Source: Arthrobacter sp. ATA002 (GTDB lineage Bacteria > Actinomycetota > Actinomycetes > Actinomycetales > Micrococcaceae). From it: 64,000 nucleotides of DNA. Location: contig NZ_CP114015.1 in the NCBI RefSeq assembly GCF_026898095.1, positions 3,162,001 to 3,226,000 of the forward strand, read 5' to 3'. Positions 36,645 through 46,851 of the stretch are shown one piece after another. The position numbers and the translations under genes are program-made. Below the pieces are notes generated by a model that saw only the letters and a list, made by a program, of their open reading frames with translations, did no database searches and was not told the DNA's origin. The stretch's first letter is position 1. Every line of letters begins with the position of its first letter.

Positions 36645-38078
36645 ATGGCAAAAAGCAGGGTTGACTACACCAAGGTAGACGCGCATTACATGGACCACCG
36701 CCAGCTCAAGCGGGGTGCAGCCGGCTGGATCCTGCTGGCGGGCCTGGGCGTGGCCTATGTCATTTCCGGGGATTTCTCCGGCTGGAACCTCGGACTGGCG
36801 CAGGGCGGCTGGGGCGGCCTGCTCATTGCCTTTGTCCTGATGGGGATCATGTACACCTGCATGGTCTTTGGCCTCGCGGAGCTCTCCTCCACGCTGCCGA
36901 CGGCGGGAGCCGGCTACGGATTTGCCCGCCGTGCGCTCGGACCCCTGGGCGGCTTCGCCACCGGCATGGCGGTCCTGATCGAATACGCCGTAGCCCCGGC
37001 GGCTATCGCCACCTTCATCGGCGGGTACATCGAGGCCCTTGGCTTGTTCGGGCTGACCAACTCCTGGCCGGTGTACCTGGCGACTTACGCCCTCTTCATC
37101 GGCATCCACATCCGCGGCGTGGGAGAAGCACTGAAACTGATGTTCGTCATCACGGCCATTGCCGTCCTGGCCCTGATCGCCACGGTGGTTGGCCTGATCC
37201 CCAAATTCGATGCCGCCAACCTCTTCGATATTGTCCCGGCCGGAGCCGCAGGCGCCAGCGCCTTCCTGCCCATGGGGTACGCGGGCGCCCTGGCCGCCCT
37301 GGTCTACGGCATCTGGTTCTTTCTGGCCATCGAGGGGGTCCCGCTGGCGGCCGAGGAAACCTCCGATCCGAAGAAGGACATGCCCCGCGGGATTATTGCT
37401 GCCATGGCCATCCTGCTGGTCTTCGGCGCCCTGATGCTGATCCTGGTCCCCGGGGCCGCCGGGGCGGAAGCGATGAGCACTTCGGACAACCCGCTGCCGG
37501 AGGCCCTGCGCATCGCTTACGGCGGCAACACGCTGCTGGCGGACTTCGTCAACTACGCGGGGCTTGCCGGGCTGGTCGCCAGCTTCTTCTCGATTGTCTA
37601 CGCCTACTCACGGCAGCTGTTCGCCCTGTCCCGCGCCGGCTACCTCCCGCGGTGGATGTCGCTGACCACCCGGTGGCGCACCCCCTACATGGCCCTGATC
37701 GTCCCCGGCACCATCGGCTTCCTGCTGGCTGCCTTCACCCGCGACGGCGGGCTGCTGATCAACATTGCCGTCTTCGGCGCCACCGTGTCCTACGTACTGC
37801 TGAACCTCTCGCACATCGTGCTGCGCCGGAAGGAACCGGCCCTGCCGCGCAGCTACCGGACACCCGGCGGAGTGTTCACCACCGGCGTCGCGCTGGTCCT
37901 GGCCGTGGTGGCCGTGGTCGCCACCTTCGTGGTGGACGTGTTCGCAGCCTCCATCACGGCCGGCATCTTCCTTGCAGCACTGGCGTACTTCTGGTTCTAC
38001 AGCCGGCACCACCTGGTCGCGAGCGCACCGGAGGAGGAGTTCGCCCAGATCAGCCAGGCCGAATCCGAAATCCGCTAG
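36645..38078 (+). CDS. eat: APC-family amino acid/ethanolamine permease
   Basis: A 477-residue transporter with about twelve hydrophobic segments. The N-terminal half shows LAGLGVAYVISGDFSGWNLG (about 25-44), the Eat-type GDFxGW motif of ethanolamine permeases, and TAGAGYGFARRALGPLGG (about 86-103). Later IWFFLAIEGVPLAAEETSDP (about 224-243) is the classic APC motif. The protein imports an amine or amino acid with a cation; the Eat-like features favour ethanolamine. ATG 36645 follows AAAAGGAAAC. It is the first gene of an operon with a glutamine synthetase-like ligase, a gamma-glutamyl hydrolase, an aldehyde dehydrogenase and an SDR. Confidence 0.88.
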   Translation: MAKSRVDYTKVDAHYMDHRQLKRGAAGWILLAGLGVAYVISGDFSGWNLGLAQGGWGGLLIAFVLMGIMYTCMVFGLAELSSTLPTAGAGYGFARRALGPLGGFATGMAVLIEYAVAPAAIATFIGGYIEALGLFGLTNSWPVYLATYALFIGIHIRGVGEALKLMFVITAIAVLALIATVVGLIPKFDAANLFDIVPAGAAGASAFLPMGYAGALAALVYGIWFFLAIEGVPLAAEETSDPKKDMPRGIIAAMAILLVFGALMLILVPGAAGAEAMSTSDNPLPEALRIAYGGNTLLADFVNYAGLAGLVASFFSIVYAYSRQLFALSRAGYLPRWMSLTTRWRTPYMALIVPGTIGFLLAAFTRDGGLLINIAVFGATVSYVLLNLSHIVLRRKEPALPRSYRTPGGVFTTGVALVLAVVAVVATFVVDVFAASITAGIFLAALAYFWFYSRHHLVASAPEEEFAQISQAESEIR

Positions 38079-38127
38079 CCCGGTCAGCGGATCCAGTCAC
38101 CACGGGTCACAACAGGAGCGATAAGGC

Positions 38128-39508
38128 ATGAGTGAGCAAGCCCAAAAAACCGGCAACACCAACAACGTGAGCATGGACCAGCTGCGCGAGCTCGTCGCTG
38201 CGGGCAGCATCGATACTGTTATCGTGGCCATCACCGACCATCTGGGCCGGCTGCAGGGCAAACGCTGCGGCGCCAGGTCCTTCCTGGAGGACGTGTATCC
38301 GCACGGGGCCGAGGGCTGTAATTATCTGCTGGCCGTGGACGTGGAAATGAACACCATCGACGGGTATGAGTCCTCGTCCTGGGCCAACGGCTACGGCGAC
38401 CTGATTATGCGCCCGGACCCCGCCACGCTGCGCCTGGTGCCCTGGCTACCCGGCACGGCAATGATCCAGTGCGATGTCCTGAGCACGGACGAAACCCCGC
38501 TGGCGCCGTCCCCGCGCCAAATCCTGCGCCGGCAAATCGACCGGCTGGAGGCCCTGGGCTACCGCGCGTACATCGGCACCGAGCTGGAGTTCCTGCTGTT
38601 CGACGACAGCTTCTCCGCGGCCTGGGACCGGGAGTACACGGGGATGCGGGAAGCCAGCCGGTACAACGTGGACTATTCCCTCCTGGCCACGTCCCGCCTG
38701 GAACCGGTGCTGCGGGCCATCCGCACCGGCATGGAGGGTGCCGGAATGGTGGTCGAATCCTCGAAGGGTGAGTGCAACTTCGGACAGCAGGAAGTCACGT
38801 TCCGTTTCGACGAGGTGCTGCGCACGTGCGACAACCACGCCTTCTACAAGAACGGCGCCAAGGAGATCGCGGATTTGCAGGGCAAGAGCGTCACCTTCAT
38901 GGCCAAGTTCAATGAACGCGAGGAAATTCCTGCCACATCCACTTCAGCCTGCGGGACCTCAACGGCGAACCGGTCCTTGCCGGGGACCGGGACCACGGCT
39001 TCAGCGGGCTGATGGAACATTTCATGGCCGGACAGCTCGCAGCATTGAAGGAGATGACCTATTTCCTGGCACCCAATGTGAACTCGTACAAGCGCTTCGT
39101 GGAAGGCAGCTTCGCGCCCACCGCCGTCGCCTGGGGGCTGGACAACCGCAGCTGCGCCCTGCGCGTAGTGGGCCGCGGTGCCGGGCTGCGCACCGAGAAC
39201 CGGGTGGGCGGCGGTGACCTCAACCCGTACCTCGCCGCGGCGGCGCTGATTGCCGGCGCCATCCACGGCATTGAAAACCGTCTACCCCTGGAACCCGTGA
39301 CGGCAGGCAACGCCTACGCCACGGATGCAGACCGGCTGCCCACGACGCTGCGCGACTCCGTGAGCTGCTGGCGGGCAGCGAGATTGCCCGCAAGGCCTTC
39401 GGCGACGAGGTGGTGGCGCACTATGTCCACGCGGCCGACGTCGAACTGGCAGCCTTCGAAGCCGCCGTCACCGACTGGGAGCGCAAGCGTGGATTTGAAC
39501 GGCTCTGA
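38128..39508 (+). CDS. glutamine synthetase-like gamma-glutamyl-amine ligase (two frameshifts)
   Basis: A type III/PuuA-GlnA4-like ligase of about 460 residues. It joins glutamate to a primary amine with ATP. DHLGRLQGKRCGARSFL is near 32-48, GTELEFLLFDDSF (about 150-162) carries the first metal Glu, and SSKGECNFGQQEVTFRF (about 211-227) carries the second. The frame breaks at about 38922 (one G missing) and then reads NSCHIHFSLRDLNGEPVLAGD, where the catalytic His region lies, followed by TYFLAPNVNSYKRFVEGSFAPTAVAWG. A second break at 39362 restores ELLAGSEIARKAFGDEVVAHY to the end at 39508. It is clearly not GlnA1, because the length and neighbours fit amine catabolism. ATG 38128 follows AGGAG. 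Confidence 0.88.
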
Positions 39509-40223
39509 CCGGCCCCGCCCGCTGATCGGTATCACCACCTACTACCAGCCCGCGGCGTGGGGAGTGTGGGAAGGCCCAGCCGCCCTCCTTCCGGGCACCT
39601 ATGTGGAGGCCGTCGCGGCAGCCGGCGGCAGTCCCGTGCTGCTGCCCCCGGTGGGAACGGACGTTCGGGTCCTTGACGGGCTCGATGGGCTCGTCACCGC
39701 GGGCGGAACCGACGTCGATCCCGCGTTGTACGGCCACGACCCGCATCCGCTGACGCTCAGCCAGCCGCTGCGGGACACCCACGACCTGGCACTCACCAGG
39801 GCAGCGCTCGATTCCGAACTGCCCCTGCTCGCCGTTTGCCGCGGCGCCCAGGTCCTGAATGTTGCCCTCGGCGGCACCCTCATCCAGCACCTTCCCGACA
39901 TTCGGGCTGCAGCCACCTACCAGCCGTCCCCGGGGGTCTTCGGTGAAGTCCGGTTCAGCACCGCCCCGGACAGCATCATCGGCAGCCTGCTCGGGGAGAC
40001 CGCCGGCGCACCCTGTTACCACCACCAGGGCATAGCGGAGCTCGGCCACGGCCTGCGGGTAACGGCCGTTGCCCCGGAAGGCACCATCGAGGCGATCGAA
40101 ACCGCCGGCCCCGGCTGGGTCCTGGGGGTGCAGTTCCACCCCGAACAAAATCCCGCCGACCTGCGGCTCTTCACCGGCCTGGTCACGGAAGCTACCCGCT
40201 ACCGGGAGAGGATTCCGCAATGA
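39489..40223 (+). CDS. class I GATase-like gamma-glutamyl-amide hydrolase (PuuD-like)
   Basis: A 244-residue hydrolase of the peptidase C26 group that releases glutamate from gamma-glutamyl compounds. LVTAGGTDVDPALYG (about 68-82) precedes the nucleophile elbow LLAVCRGAQVLNVALGG (about 113-129, catalytic Cys). VLGVQFHPEQ (about 213-222) gives the catalytic His and Glu. The GTG at 39489 overlaps the ligase gene by 20 bases and the stop overlaps the aldehyde dehydrogenase by 4 bases, so translation is coupled. In the proposed route it cleaves the oxidised gamma-glutamyl product. Confidence 0.9.
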   Translation: MDLNGSDRPRPLIGITTYYQPAAWGVWEGPAALLPGTYVEAVAAAGGSPVLLPPVGTDVRVLDGLDGLVTAGGTDVDPALYGHDPHPLTLSQPLRDTHDLALTRAALDSELPLLAVCRGAQVLNVALGGTLIQHLPDIRAAATYQPSPGVFGEVRFSTAPDSIIGSLLGETAGAPCYHHQGIAELGHGLRVTAVAPEGTIEAIETAGPGWVLGVQFHPEQNPADLRLFTGLVTEATRYRERIPQ

Positions 40224-41619
40224 CCGCCTTCGACCGGACCGCCGCCGGCCGGGCTGATCCCGGCAGGGCCACACCCATCCTGAACCCGGCGACCGGGGAC
40301 ATCATCACCTCCGTGGCTTCCATGTCCGTGGAGGACACAGACGCAGCGGTCGCGGCAGCCAGTGCCGCCTTCGAGTCGTGGCGCCACACCGCGCCCAGCC
40401 ACCGGGCTCTGCTGCTGCGCCGCTTTGCCGCAGCCGTGGACGCGGACCTGGAGAACCTCGCGGCACTCGAAGTCGCCAACGCGGGGCACACCCTGGGCAA
40501 CGCCCGCTGGGAAGCCGGCAACGTCCGGGACGTCCTGAACTACTATTCCGGCGCCCCGGAACGGCACACCGGAGCACAAATCCCCGTGGCCGGCGGCATC
40601 GACATCACCTTCCATGAACCCCTGGGCGTGGTGGGCGTGATCGTGCCCTGGAACTTCCCCATGCCGATCGCGGCCTGGGGCTTCGCGCCCGCACTGGCCG
40701 CCGGCAACACCGTGCTGCTTAAACCCGCGGAGCTTACCCCGCTGACCGCCCTGCGGCTGGGCGAACTTGCCCTCGAAGCGGGGCTCCCCGAAGGCATCCT
40801 GCAGGTCCTGCCCGGACAGGGGGCGGTCATCGGCGAACGGTTCGTGACCCATCCGGCGGTCCGCAAAGTGGTCTTCACCGGATCCACGGAGGTGGGCCAA
40901 CGAATCATGGCCGGCTGCGCGGACCAGATCAAGCGCCTCACCCTGGAACTGGGCGGCAAGAGCGCCAACATCGTCTTCGACGACACCGACCTCGACGCCG
41001 TGGCCGCCGCCGCCCGGCCGGAGCGTTCGACAATGCCGGCCAGGACTGCTGCGCCCGCTCCCGGGTGCTGGTACAGGCCACCGTCTTCGACCGGTTCCTG
41101 GACCTGCTGGAACCGCATGTTGCCGCACTGCAGGTGGGCGACCCGCAGCAGGAATCGGTGCACATGGGACCGCTGATCTCCGCGGCACAGCAGCACCGGG
41201 TGGCCGGCTACGTGCAGGAGTCCGAGGTCGCCTTCCGCGGCAAGGCTCCGGACGGGCCGGGTTTCTGGTTCCCGCCGACCGTCCTGACTCCCGAGCCGGG
41301 CAGCCGGGTCCTGCGGGAGGAGATTTTCGGTCCGGTGCTTGCCGTCGTTCCGTTCCAGGATGAAGCAGACGCCGTCCGCATCGCCAACGATTCCGACTAC
41401 GGGCTGTCCGGCTCCATCTGGACGAATGACCTGGGCCGCGCCCTGCGGGTGGCCCGCGGAGTGGAGGCGGGCAACCTGTCAGTGAACTCGCATGCGTCAG
41501 TGCGTTATTCCACGCCCTTCGGCGGGTTCAAACACTCCGGGCTGGGCCGCGAACTGGGACCGGACGCGCTCGATGCCTTCACCGAAACCAAGAACGTTTT
41601 TATCGCCACCGGCCGGTAA
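40220..41619 (+). CDS. aldehyde dehydrogenase (frameshifted)
   Basis: An NAD(P)-dependent aldehyde dehydrogenase of about 466 residues. [19 protein letters not shown] (about 136-154) is the cofactor-binding segment. [16 protein letters not shown] (about 217-232) is the Rossmann turn. [16 protein letters not shown] (about 238-253) carries the general-base Glu. The frame breaks at 41013-41015 (one C missing), after which [15 protein letters not shown] gives the catalytic Cys region. [13 protein letters not shown] is near 374. It is embedded between the hydrolase (4-base overlap) and the SDR, which suits oxidation of a gamma-glutamyl-aminoaldehyde to the acid. Confidence 0.9.
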
Positions 41620-41641
41620 CGGCTCCATCGGAAGGAACCCC

Positions 41642-42420
41642 ATGCCCGACGTCGTATCGAACCGGCTCGCCGGACGCACCGCGGTGATTACCGGCGGCGG
41701 CAGCGGCATCGGGCTGGCGAGCGCCCGGCGCCTTGCCGCTGAAGGAGCCCTCGTGGTGGTGGCGGACAACGATCCGGCCGCCGGCAAGGCCGCCGCGGAG
41801 GAGGTGGGTGGGCTGTTTGTGCCGGCGGACGTCACGAATGAAGAAGATGTTCGAAACCTCTATGACCTCACCCGCCGGACGTACGGGCGGGTGGACATTG
41901 CCTTCAACAACGCGGGAATCTCACCGCCGGAGGACGCTTCCATCCTCACTACCGGTCTTGAGGCGTGGCGCAGGGTCCAGGACGTTAACCTGACCTCCGT
42001 CTATTACTGCTGCAAGTACGCGCTGCCGCACATGCTCGAGGCGGGCAAGGGCTCAATCATCAACACGGCGTCGTTCGTGGCGGTTATGGGCGCCGCCACC
42101 TCGCAAATTTCCTACAGTGCGTCCAAGGGCGGGGTGCTGGCCATGAGCCGGGAACTCGGCGTCGAGTTCGCCCGCCGGGGTGTCCGGGTCAACGCGCTGT
42201 GTCCGGGCCCGGTTAACACTCCCTGCTCCGGGACCTCTTTGCCGAGGATCCGGACCGCGCCGCCCGCAGGCTGGTGCATATTCCGCTGGGGCGCTTTGCG
42301 GAACCCGAGGAAATCGCCGCTGCGGTCGCTTTCCTGGCCAGCGACGATTCCTCCTTCATGACCGCGGCCACCTTCCTGGTGGACGGCGGCATCTCCGGCG
42401 CCTATGTCACCCCGGCCTAA
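41642..42420 (+). CDS. SDR family dehydrogenase, last gene of the amine operon (frameshifted)
   Basis: A short-chain dehydrogenase of about 259 residues. [12 protein letters not shown] is at about 17-28, NNAGIS near 87, the catalytic Ser in [10 protein letters not shown] near 140 and [14 protein letters not shown] (about 157-170) with Tyr/Lys. The frame breaks at 42221-42223 (one C missing) and then reads [20 protein letters not shown] and ends [15 protein letters not shown] at 42420. ATG 41642 follows GGAAGGAA. In this operon it takes the place of the amine oxidase of the putrescine route, which is what one expects if the substrate is an amino alcohol. Confidence 0.88.
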
Positions 42421-42461
42421 CCGCGGGTGCTGCCCGAAGCACGGCTGCTTACCCGAAGCAC

Positions 42462-42500
42462 GACGGCGGCGGGGCCCCTCAGGTGCGCCCCGCCGCCGTC
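42462..42500. terminator. strong hairpin terminator between SDR and catalase
   Basis: GACGGCGGCGGGGC (42462-42475) pairs with GCCCCGCCGCCGTC (42487-42500) over an 11-base loop. It separates the convergent SDR (stop 42420) and catalase (stop 42514) genes and can act in both directions. Confidence 0.75.
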
Positions 42501-42513
42501 GCCGCTCGCTGAA

Positions 42514-44190
42514 CTACCGGCTGACCACCACGTGCTCGTTGGGCACGCAGTGCGTCATGGTGAGGCCCTCAACGTTCCGCGGTCCGTTGGAGCCCAGGTT
42601 CTTCATCCATTCCTTTTCCGCATCGGACAGGGTCTGTGTGGCCAGCGGGCCCAGGTCGCGGACCTCCTCCAGTCCGATGCCGAGGCCGTCGCCCACGCGC
42701 GAGCCGAGTTCGTCGTCGCACATGTAGAAGTGCCACAGCATCCGCTCCTGGACCGGGCGGACCGCCTCACCGATGTTGGCCACGAAGTTGGCGACCAGAT
42801 CGTCCTTCTCCCACTGCTCCAGCAGCTGGTAGCGCTGGCCGGCCTGGATGTAGTCATTGGTGCGCGGAATCCGGGCCCGGGTCAGCTTTCCGGTCAGGTC
42901 CGGCCCCTGCTCCTCATGTGCGGGCTTGACCGCCTCCGGAATGCCGCCGGTGATGGACGGTTCGTAGTTCACGTGCGGGTTCTGCCCCGGTGCGAGGTCC
43001 GTGAAGTAGGACATCTGGCCGCCGCGCTGGTTGGTGGCCGCGGGAGCGTGCTTGGGCGAGTTTACCGGCAGCTGCAGGTAGTTGGGGCCAACCCGGTAGC
43101 GCTGGGTGTCGGAGTAGCTGAAGGTGCGGCCCACCAGCATCTTGTCGTCCGAGAAGTCCAGCCCGTCCACCAGGACACCGGTGCCGAAGGAGATCTGCTC
43201 GGCCTCGTTGTGGTGGTCGGTGATGTTCCGGTTCAGGGTCATGGTGCCCACGTACTTCGGCTCGAAGTCCTGCTCCGGCCAGGTCTTGGTGTCATCCAGC
43301 GGATCCCAGTCCAGCTCCGGGTGATCGTGGTCATCCATCATCTGCACGTACAGGTCCCACTTGGGATAGTTGCCCGATTCGATGGCTTCGTACAGATCCT
43401 TGGAGGCATGGCCGAGGTCATTGGCCTGGATGTTCGCCGCGTCCTCCTCGGTCAGCGACTTCACGCCCTGCTGCGGCAGCCAGTGGTACTTCACCAGCTT
43501 GGTGTCGCCCTGCTCGTTCACCCACTTGTAGGTGTTCACTCCGAAGCCCTGCATGTGCCGGTAATCCGACGGGATGCCGCGCGGGCTGAAAAGGTTCACC
43601 AGCATGTGCATGGATTCGGGGGTCTGGGACATGAAGTCGAAGATCCGGGCCGGTTCCTGCCGGAAGGTGATGGGGTCCGGCTTCAGGGAGTGGATGACAT
43701 CCGGGAACTTGATGGCATCGCGAATGAAGAACACCCCCAGGTTGTTGCCCACCAGGTCCCAGTTGCCGTCCTCGGTGTAGAACTTCACCGCGAACCCGCG
43801 CGGATCACGGGCAGTTTCGGAGGAGTCCCGGCCGCCGATCACGGTGGAGAACCGGATGGCGACGTCGGTCTTCTTGCCCGGTTCGGCCAGCAGCCGGGCC
43901 CGGGTGTAGCGCTCGATGGGTTCATCGCCCCATTTGCCGGACGCCTCGAATTCGCCGTAGGCGACGAATCCGCGGGCATGCACTACGCGCTCCGGGATGC
44001 GTTCCCGGTCGAAATGGCTGATCTTCTCCAGGAACGGATAATTTTCCAGGGTGGCCGGACCGCGCGGACCCACGGTGCGGCTGTTCTGGTTGTCATAAAC
44101 AGGGTGGCCCTGCCTCGTGGTCAGGTGCTGCTGGACGGCGTCGTGTCCGTCACCGGCGGCGGAATTCTGGTTTGCGGCGTCTGTCATCAC
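42514..44190 (-). CDS. clade 3-like heme catalase
   Basis: A 558-residue heme catalase that disproportionates hydrogen peroxide. [15 protein letters not shown] (about 60-74) carries the distal His. [38 protein letters not shown] (about 112-149; motif given by position) includes the distal Asn. The proximal tyrosine region [14 protein letters not shown] (about 356-369) includes the heme-ligand Tyr. ATG 44187 (second codon) is an equally good start. A KatA-type cytosolic enzyme. It is divergent from the PPOX-fold gene. Confidence 0.95.
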   Translation of the reverse strand: MMTDAANQNSAAGDGHDAVQQHLTTRQGHPVYDNQNSRTVGPRGPATLENYPFLEKISHFDRERIPERVVHARGFVAYGEFEASGKWGDEPIERYTRARLLAEPGKKTDVAIRFSTVIGGRDSSETARDPRGFAVKFYTEDGNWDLVGNNLGVFFIRDAIKFPDVIHSLKPDPITFRQEPARIFDFMSQTPESMHMLVNLFSPRGIPSDYRHMQGFGVNTYKWVNEQGDTKLVKYHWLPQQGVKSLTEEDAANIQANDLGHASKDLYEAIESGNYPKWDLYVQMMDDHDHPELDWDPLDDTKTWPEQDFEPKYVGTMTLNRNITDHHNEAEQISFGTGVLVDGLDFSDDKMLVGRTFSYSDTQRYRVGPNYLQLPVNSPKHAPAATNQRGGQMSYFTDLAPGQNPHVNYEPSITGGIPEAVKPAHEEQGPDLTGKLTRARIPRTNDYIQAGQRYQLLEQWEKDDLVANFVANIGEAVRPVQERMLWHFYMCDDELGSRVGDGLGIGLEEVRDLGPLATQTLSDAEKEWMKNLGSNGPRNVEGLTMTHCVPNEHVVVSR

Positions 44191-44329
44191 GGTTCTCTCT
44201 GTCTCGAGGTCATGGGCTGATCAGGGTTTACCTTCCTCACTCCACTCTTGTTGCGCGGTACGTCACTCGTCAAGCCCGATCGGGGACGCTGCAGTGGCGG
44301 CCGCGGCCTCCCCTTGGCAGACTGGGGCC

Positions 44330-44767
44330 ATGACTACCGACGAACGGCCCCCTGTTGTCGAGCTGACCCCGGAGCAGAGCTGGAAGTATCTGGAGAAGAC
44401 CTACCACGGCCGTTTAGCGGTCAGCGTAGCCAACCGGCCCAGTATCTATCCGCTGAACTACTACGCACACGACGGCTTGATCCTGTTCCGCACCAGCCCC
44501 GGCACCAAGCTGGCGGAGCTTACCGTCAATGACCATGTTGCCTTCGAAGCGGACGGCATCCTCAGCGACCAGGCCTGGTCGGTGGTGGTCAAAGGCACTA
44601 CGCGGCTGCTCGAGGCACAGAGCGAGATCGACGCGGCCGACGAACTGCCGCTGCAGCCGTGGGTGCGCACTTTGAAGTACCGCTATGTGGAAATCATCCC
44701 GGAGACCATCACCGGCAGGTTCTTCAATTTGGGCCCGGAACCGGAACGGTATCCCGAAGAGATCTGA
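44330..44767 (+). CDS. pyridoxamine 5'-phosphate oxidase-like flavin/F420-type protein
   Basis: A 145-residue split-barrel protein. LEKTYHGRLAVSVANRPSIYPLNYYAHDGLILFRTSPGTKL (about residues 18-58, described by position) is the typical N-terminal beta hairpin and flavin-phosphate region of PPOX-fold proteins. The C-terminus has VEIIPETITGRFFNLG. It may bind FMN or F420; many small actinobacterial members are of unknown role. ATG 44330 was chosen for conservation. It is convergent with the phosphoesterase and divergent from catalase, so an oxidative-stress context is possible. Confidence 0.8.
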   Translation: MTTDERPPVVELTPEQSWKYLEKTYHGRLAVSVANRPSIYPLNYYAHDGLILFRTSPGTKLAELTVNDHVAFEADGILSDQAWSVVVKGTTRLLEAQSEIDAADELPLQPWVRTLKYRYVEIIPETITGRFFNLGPEPERYPEEI

Positions 44768-44781
44768 CCGGGCCGCGGCGC

Positions 44782-45678
44782 TCAGGCCGAGGTCAGCTGC
44801 TGCGCATCGAGGATCCGCACGCCCGCCGCGTCCAGGCGCCGGCGGGTTTCCGCCTCGTCCACACGCTCTCCGACTGTCCGGTCCTCCTCCAGCGGAACCA
44901 CCGAATGAACCACTGAGTCCCCGTACACGTGCACCATGTTGAACGCCTGTCCGGCATCCTGTCCGCGGGTTCCGGGCGTCGCCAGGTCCTGGGTGTAGCA
45001 CGTGGCCGAGGCGACGGAGACGGGGACCCCCGCGAAGGTCGCGAACGTGGAGTAGTGCAGGTGCCCGGCAATGATCGACCGCACGTCGGTCCCCTCCACC
45101 ACCGCGGCCAGGTCCCGCTGGTGGCGCAGCTCCACCAGGACGGTCAGGTCCTGGACGCTGGGCACCGGAGGATGGTGCATGGCCAGGATTGTTCCGTCCG
45201 GCGCCGGTTTCCGCAGGACGTCCCGGAGCCAGTCCAGCTGCGAACCGCTGAGTTCGCCGTGGTGATAGCCGGGGACAGTGGTGTCAAGGGTGATGATCCG
45301 CAGTCCGTTGACCAGGTAGACGCGGTCCACCGGCGCCATGTCCGGCGCTTCGTCCAGCAGTGCCGCTTTGAAGTTTCCCCGGTGGTCATGATTGCCCATG
45401 GCCCAGATCACCCGGGCTCCCATCCGTTCGGCGGCAGGCAGGACAATGTTCCGGAGTTTGGCGTAGGCCTGCCGTTCTCCTTTATCAGCCAGATCGCCGG
45501 TAATGACGATGGCCTCGGGCTTTTGCCCGGAACTTTCCAGCCTGTCGAAGAGCCCGGCCAGTTTTGCCCGGCTGTCCACTGCTCCGTAAAGCGGGCCGGT
45601 GCCGCCGACCAGGTGCGTGTCGCTGAGGTGAAGAATGAAATGACGCGGCCGGGGGTGCTCGGCCGGGAGGAAATCCAT
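44782..45678 (-). CDS. metallophosphoesterase, CpdA-like
   Basis: A 298-residue calcineurin-fold phosphodiesterase. The dimetal ligands are visible in order: [10 protein letters not shown] (about 16-25), ITGDLADKG (about 60-68), [11 protein letters not shown] (about 93-103), AMHHPP (about 164-169) and AGHLHY with a final GHxH-type motif (about 204-209). Such enzymes hydrolyse cyclic nucleotides or phosphodiesters; the cAMP-phosphodiesterase assignment is by overall similarity. No signal peptide is present. ATG 45678. Confidence 0.85.
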   Translation of the reverse strand: MDFLPAEHPRPRHFILHLSDTHLVGGTGPLYGAVDSRAKLAGLFDRLESSGQKPEAIVITGDLADKGERQAYAKLRNIVLPAAERMGARVIWAMGNHDHRGNFKAALLDEAPDMAPVDRVYLVNGLRIITLDTTVPGYHHGELSGSQLDWLRDVLRKPAPDGTILAMHHPPVPSVQDLTVLVELRHQRDLAAVVEGTDVRSIIAGHLHYSTFATFAGVPVSVASATCYTQDLATPGTRGQDAGQAFNMVHVYGDSVVHSVVPLEEDRTVGERVDEAETRRRLDAAGVRILDAQQLTSA

Positions 45679-45907
45679 GAGGACCTTCTAGTGTCGACGA
45701 CAGCTGCTACTGCGTTCCTTCACCTCCATGAAAGCAGAGTTTTGAGCTGAGGGTTAACCAAGGCCGGCGTGTTCTCCCCCGGCCTGTCCAGGCCACCGCC
45801 CGGACGGGACCGGGCAGCCGCCTGTGCGGGTGGATGGCATGCTCTGGCGCACTTTCCCTCCCGGCCGTAGGCTCAGGGATGTCAGCGACGTCACGGAAGG
45901 ACCCCCC

Positions 45908-46459
45908 ATGAGAATCAGCCACATTCCGCTGCGCCTGGTCACCGGCGCCTACATCCTCAATTCCGGCCTGGGCAAGCGCAACCTCGACAAGGAAAGCGCC
46001 GCCGGCCTGCAGCAGATGGCTTCCAATGCCTTCCCGCAGGTCATGGACCTTGATGCGGTCCGGTTCGGCAAGCTGCTGAGCGCCGCCGAGATCACCGTGG
46101 GCGTGACCCTGCTGACCCCGTTTATCCCGAGCCGGCTCGCCGGACTGGTCCTCGGAGTATTTTCGGGCGGAATGCTGACCATGTATGCCAAGACCCCGGG
46201 TCTTACCGAAGCTGACGGCGTCCGGCCGACGGCGCAGGGCACACCGCTCGCCAAGGACGTATGGATGGCCGGCATTGCCGCTTCGCTGCTCCTGGACCGC
46301 AGGAACAGGACCAAGATCAAGGAAGTCACCAAGGTCAAGGAAGTCAAGGTGCCGGCGCCGGTCAAGGCCGGCGTGGCTGCTGCTGCCATCAAGACCGCCA
46401 AGAATGTCGCTGGGAAGAAGGAGCGGAAGGACGGCAGGAAGTCCAAGTCCGCCAAGTAA
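45908..46459 (+). CDS. DoxX-like membrane protein with Lys/Ala-rich tail
   Basis: A 183-residue protein. The N-terminal part (about 1-115) holds LRLVTGAYILNSGLGKRNLD (about 7-26) and hydrophobic helices with ITVGVTLLTPF and LAGLVLGVFSGGMLTMY, in the manner of DoxX-type proteins. Residues about 130-183 form a highly basic, Lys/Ala/Val-rich tail that is probably cytoplasmic and disordered, like histone H1-type tails. ATG 45908 starts the conserved part. Function unknown. Confidence 0.7.
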   Translation: MRISHIPLRLVTGAYILNSGLGKRNLDKESAAGLQQMASNAFPQVMDLDAVRFGKLLSAAEITVGVTLLTPFIPSRLAGLVLGVFSGGMLTMYAKTPGLTEADGVRPTAQGTPLAKDVWMAGIAASLLLDRRNRTKIKEVTKVKEVKVPAPVKAGVAAAAIKTAKNVAGKKERKDGRKSKSAK

Positions 46460-46497
46460 GGCCTCATTCCGGCCGGGGAACTTCCGGTCTGGGAACT

Positions 46498-46525
46498 GTT
46501 ACGTAACACGCAACACATCGGAAAC
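46498..46525 (+). promoter_or_regulatory. candidate GlnR-type nitrogen-control box before urease
   Basis: GTTAC (46498-46502) is followed by GCAAC (46510-46514) and, after exactly six bases, GAAAC (46521-46525). The actinobacterial GlnR consensus is GTnAC-n6-GaAAC repeats. One position differs (GCAAC for GTAAC). It sits 24-51 bases before the ureA start, where a nitrogen regulator would act. Confidence 0.45.
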
Positions 46526-46548
46526 ATGCCGGTGCCAGAATTCCCCCC

Positions 46549-46851
46549 ATGTTCCTGACTCCCTCTGACACGGAGAAGCTGCTGCTCAGTGTGGCCGGCA
46601 TGGTCGCGCGCGACCGCCGGGCCCGCGGCGTGCGGCTCAATTATCCGGAAGCCGTCGCGCTCATCTCATGCTGGGTCATGGAACGGGCCCGGGAGGGCGG
46701 CCTGGTGGCGGACCTGATGAGTGAGGGCCGCAGCGTCCTGGGCCGTGATGACGTGATGGAAGGCGTTCCGGAAATGATCCCGGACCTGCAGATTGAGGCC
46801 ACCTTCCCTGACGGCCGCAAGCTCGTGACCATCACGGATCCCATCTCATGA
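46549..46851 (+). CDS. ureA: urease gamma subunit
   Basis: The 100-residue structural gamma subunit. [20 protein letters not shown] (residues 3-22), [20 protein letters not shown] (about 27-46) and the end [14 protein letters not shown] are diagnostic. It assembles with UreB and UreC to hydrolyse urea to ammonia and carbamate in the cytoplasm. The gene overlaps ureB by 4 bases. The only upstream site of note is the candidate nitrogen-control box. Confidence 0.95.
   Translation: MFLTPSDTEKLLLSVAGMVARDRRARGVRLNYPEAVALISCWVMERAREGGLVADLMSEGRSVLGRDDVMEGVPEMIPDLQIEATFPDGRKLVTITDPIS

Noticed and set aside
42427..44220. Open frame of nearly 600 codons opposite catalase
   Set aside because: It is a shadow of the catalase reading frame on the other strand; the catalase is intact with all family motifs.
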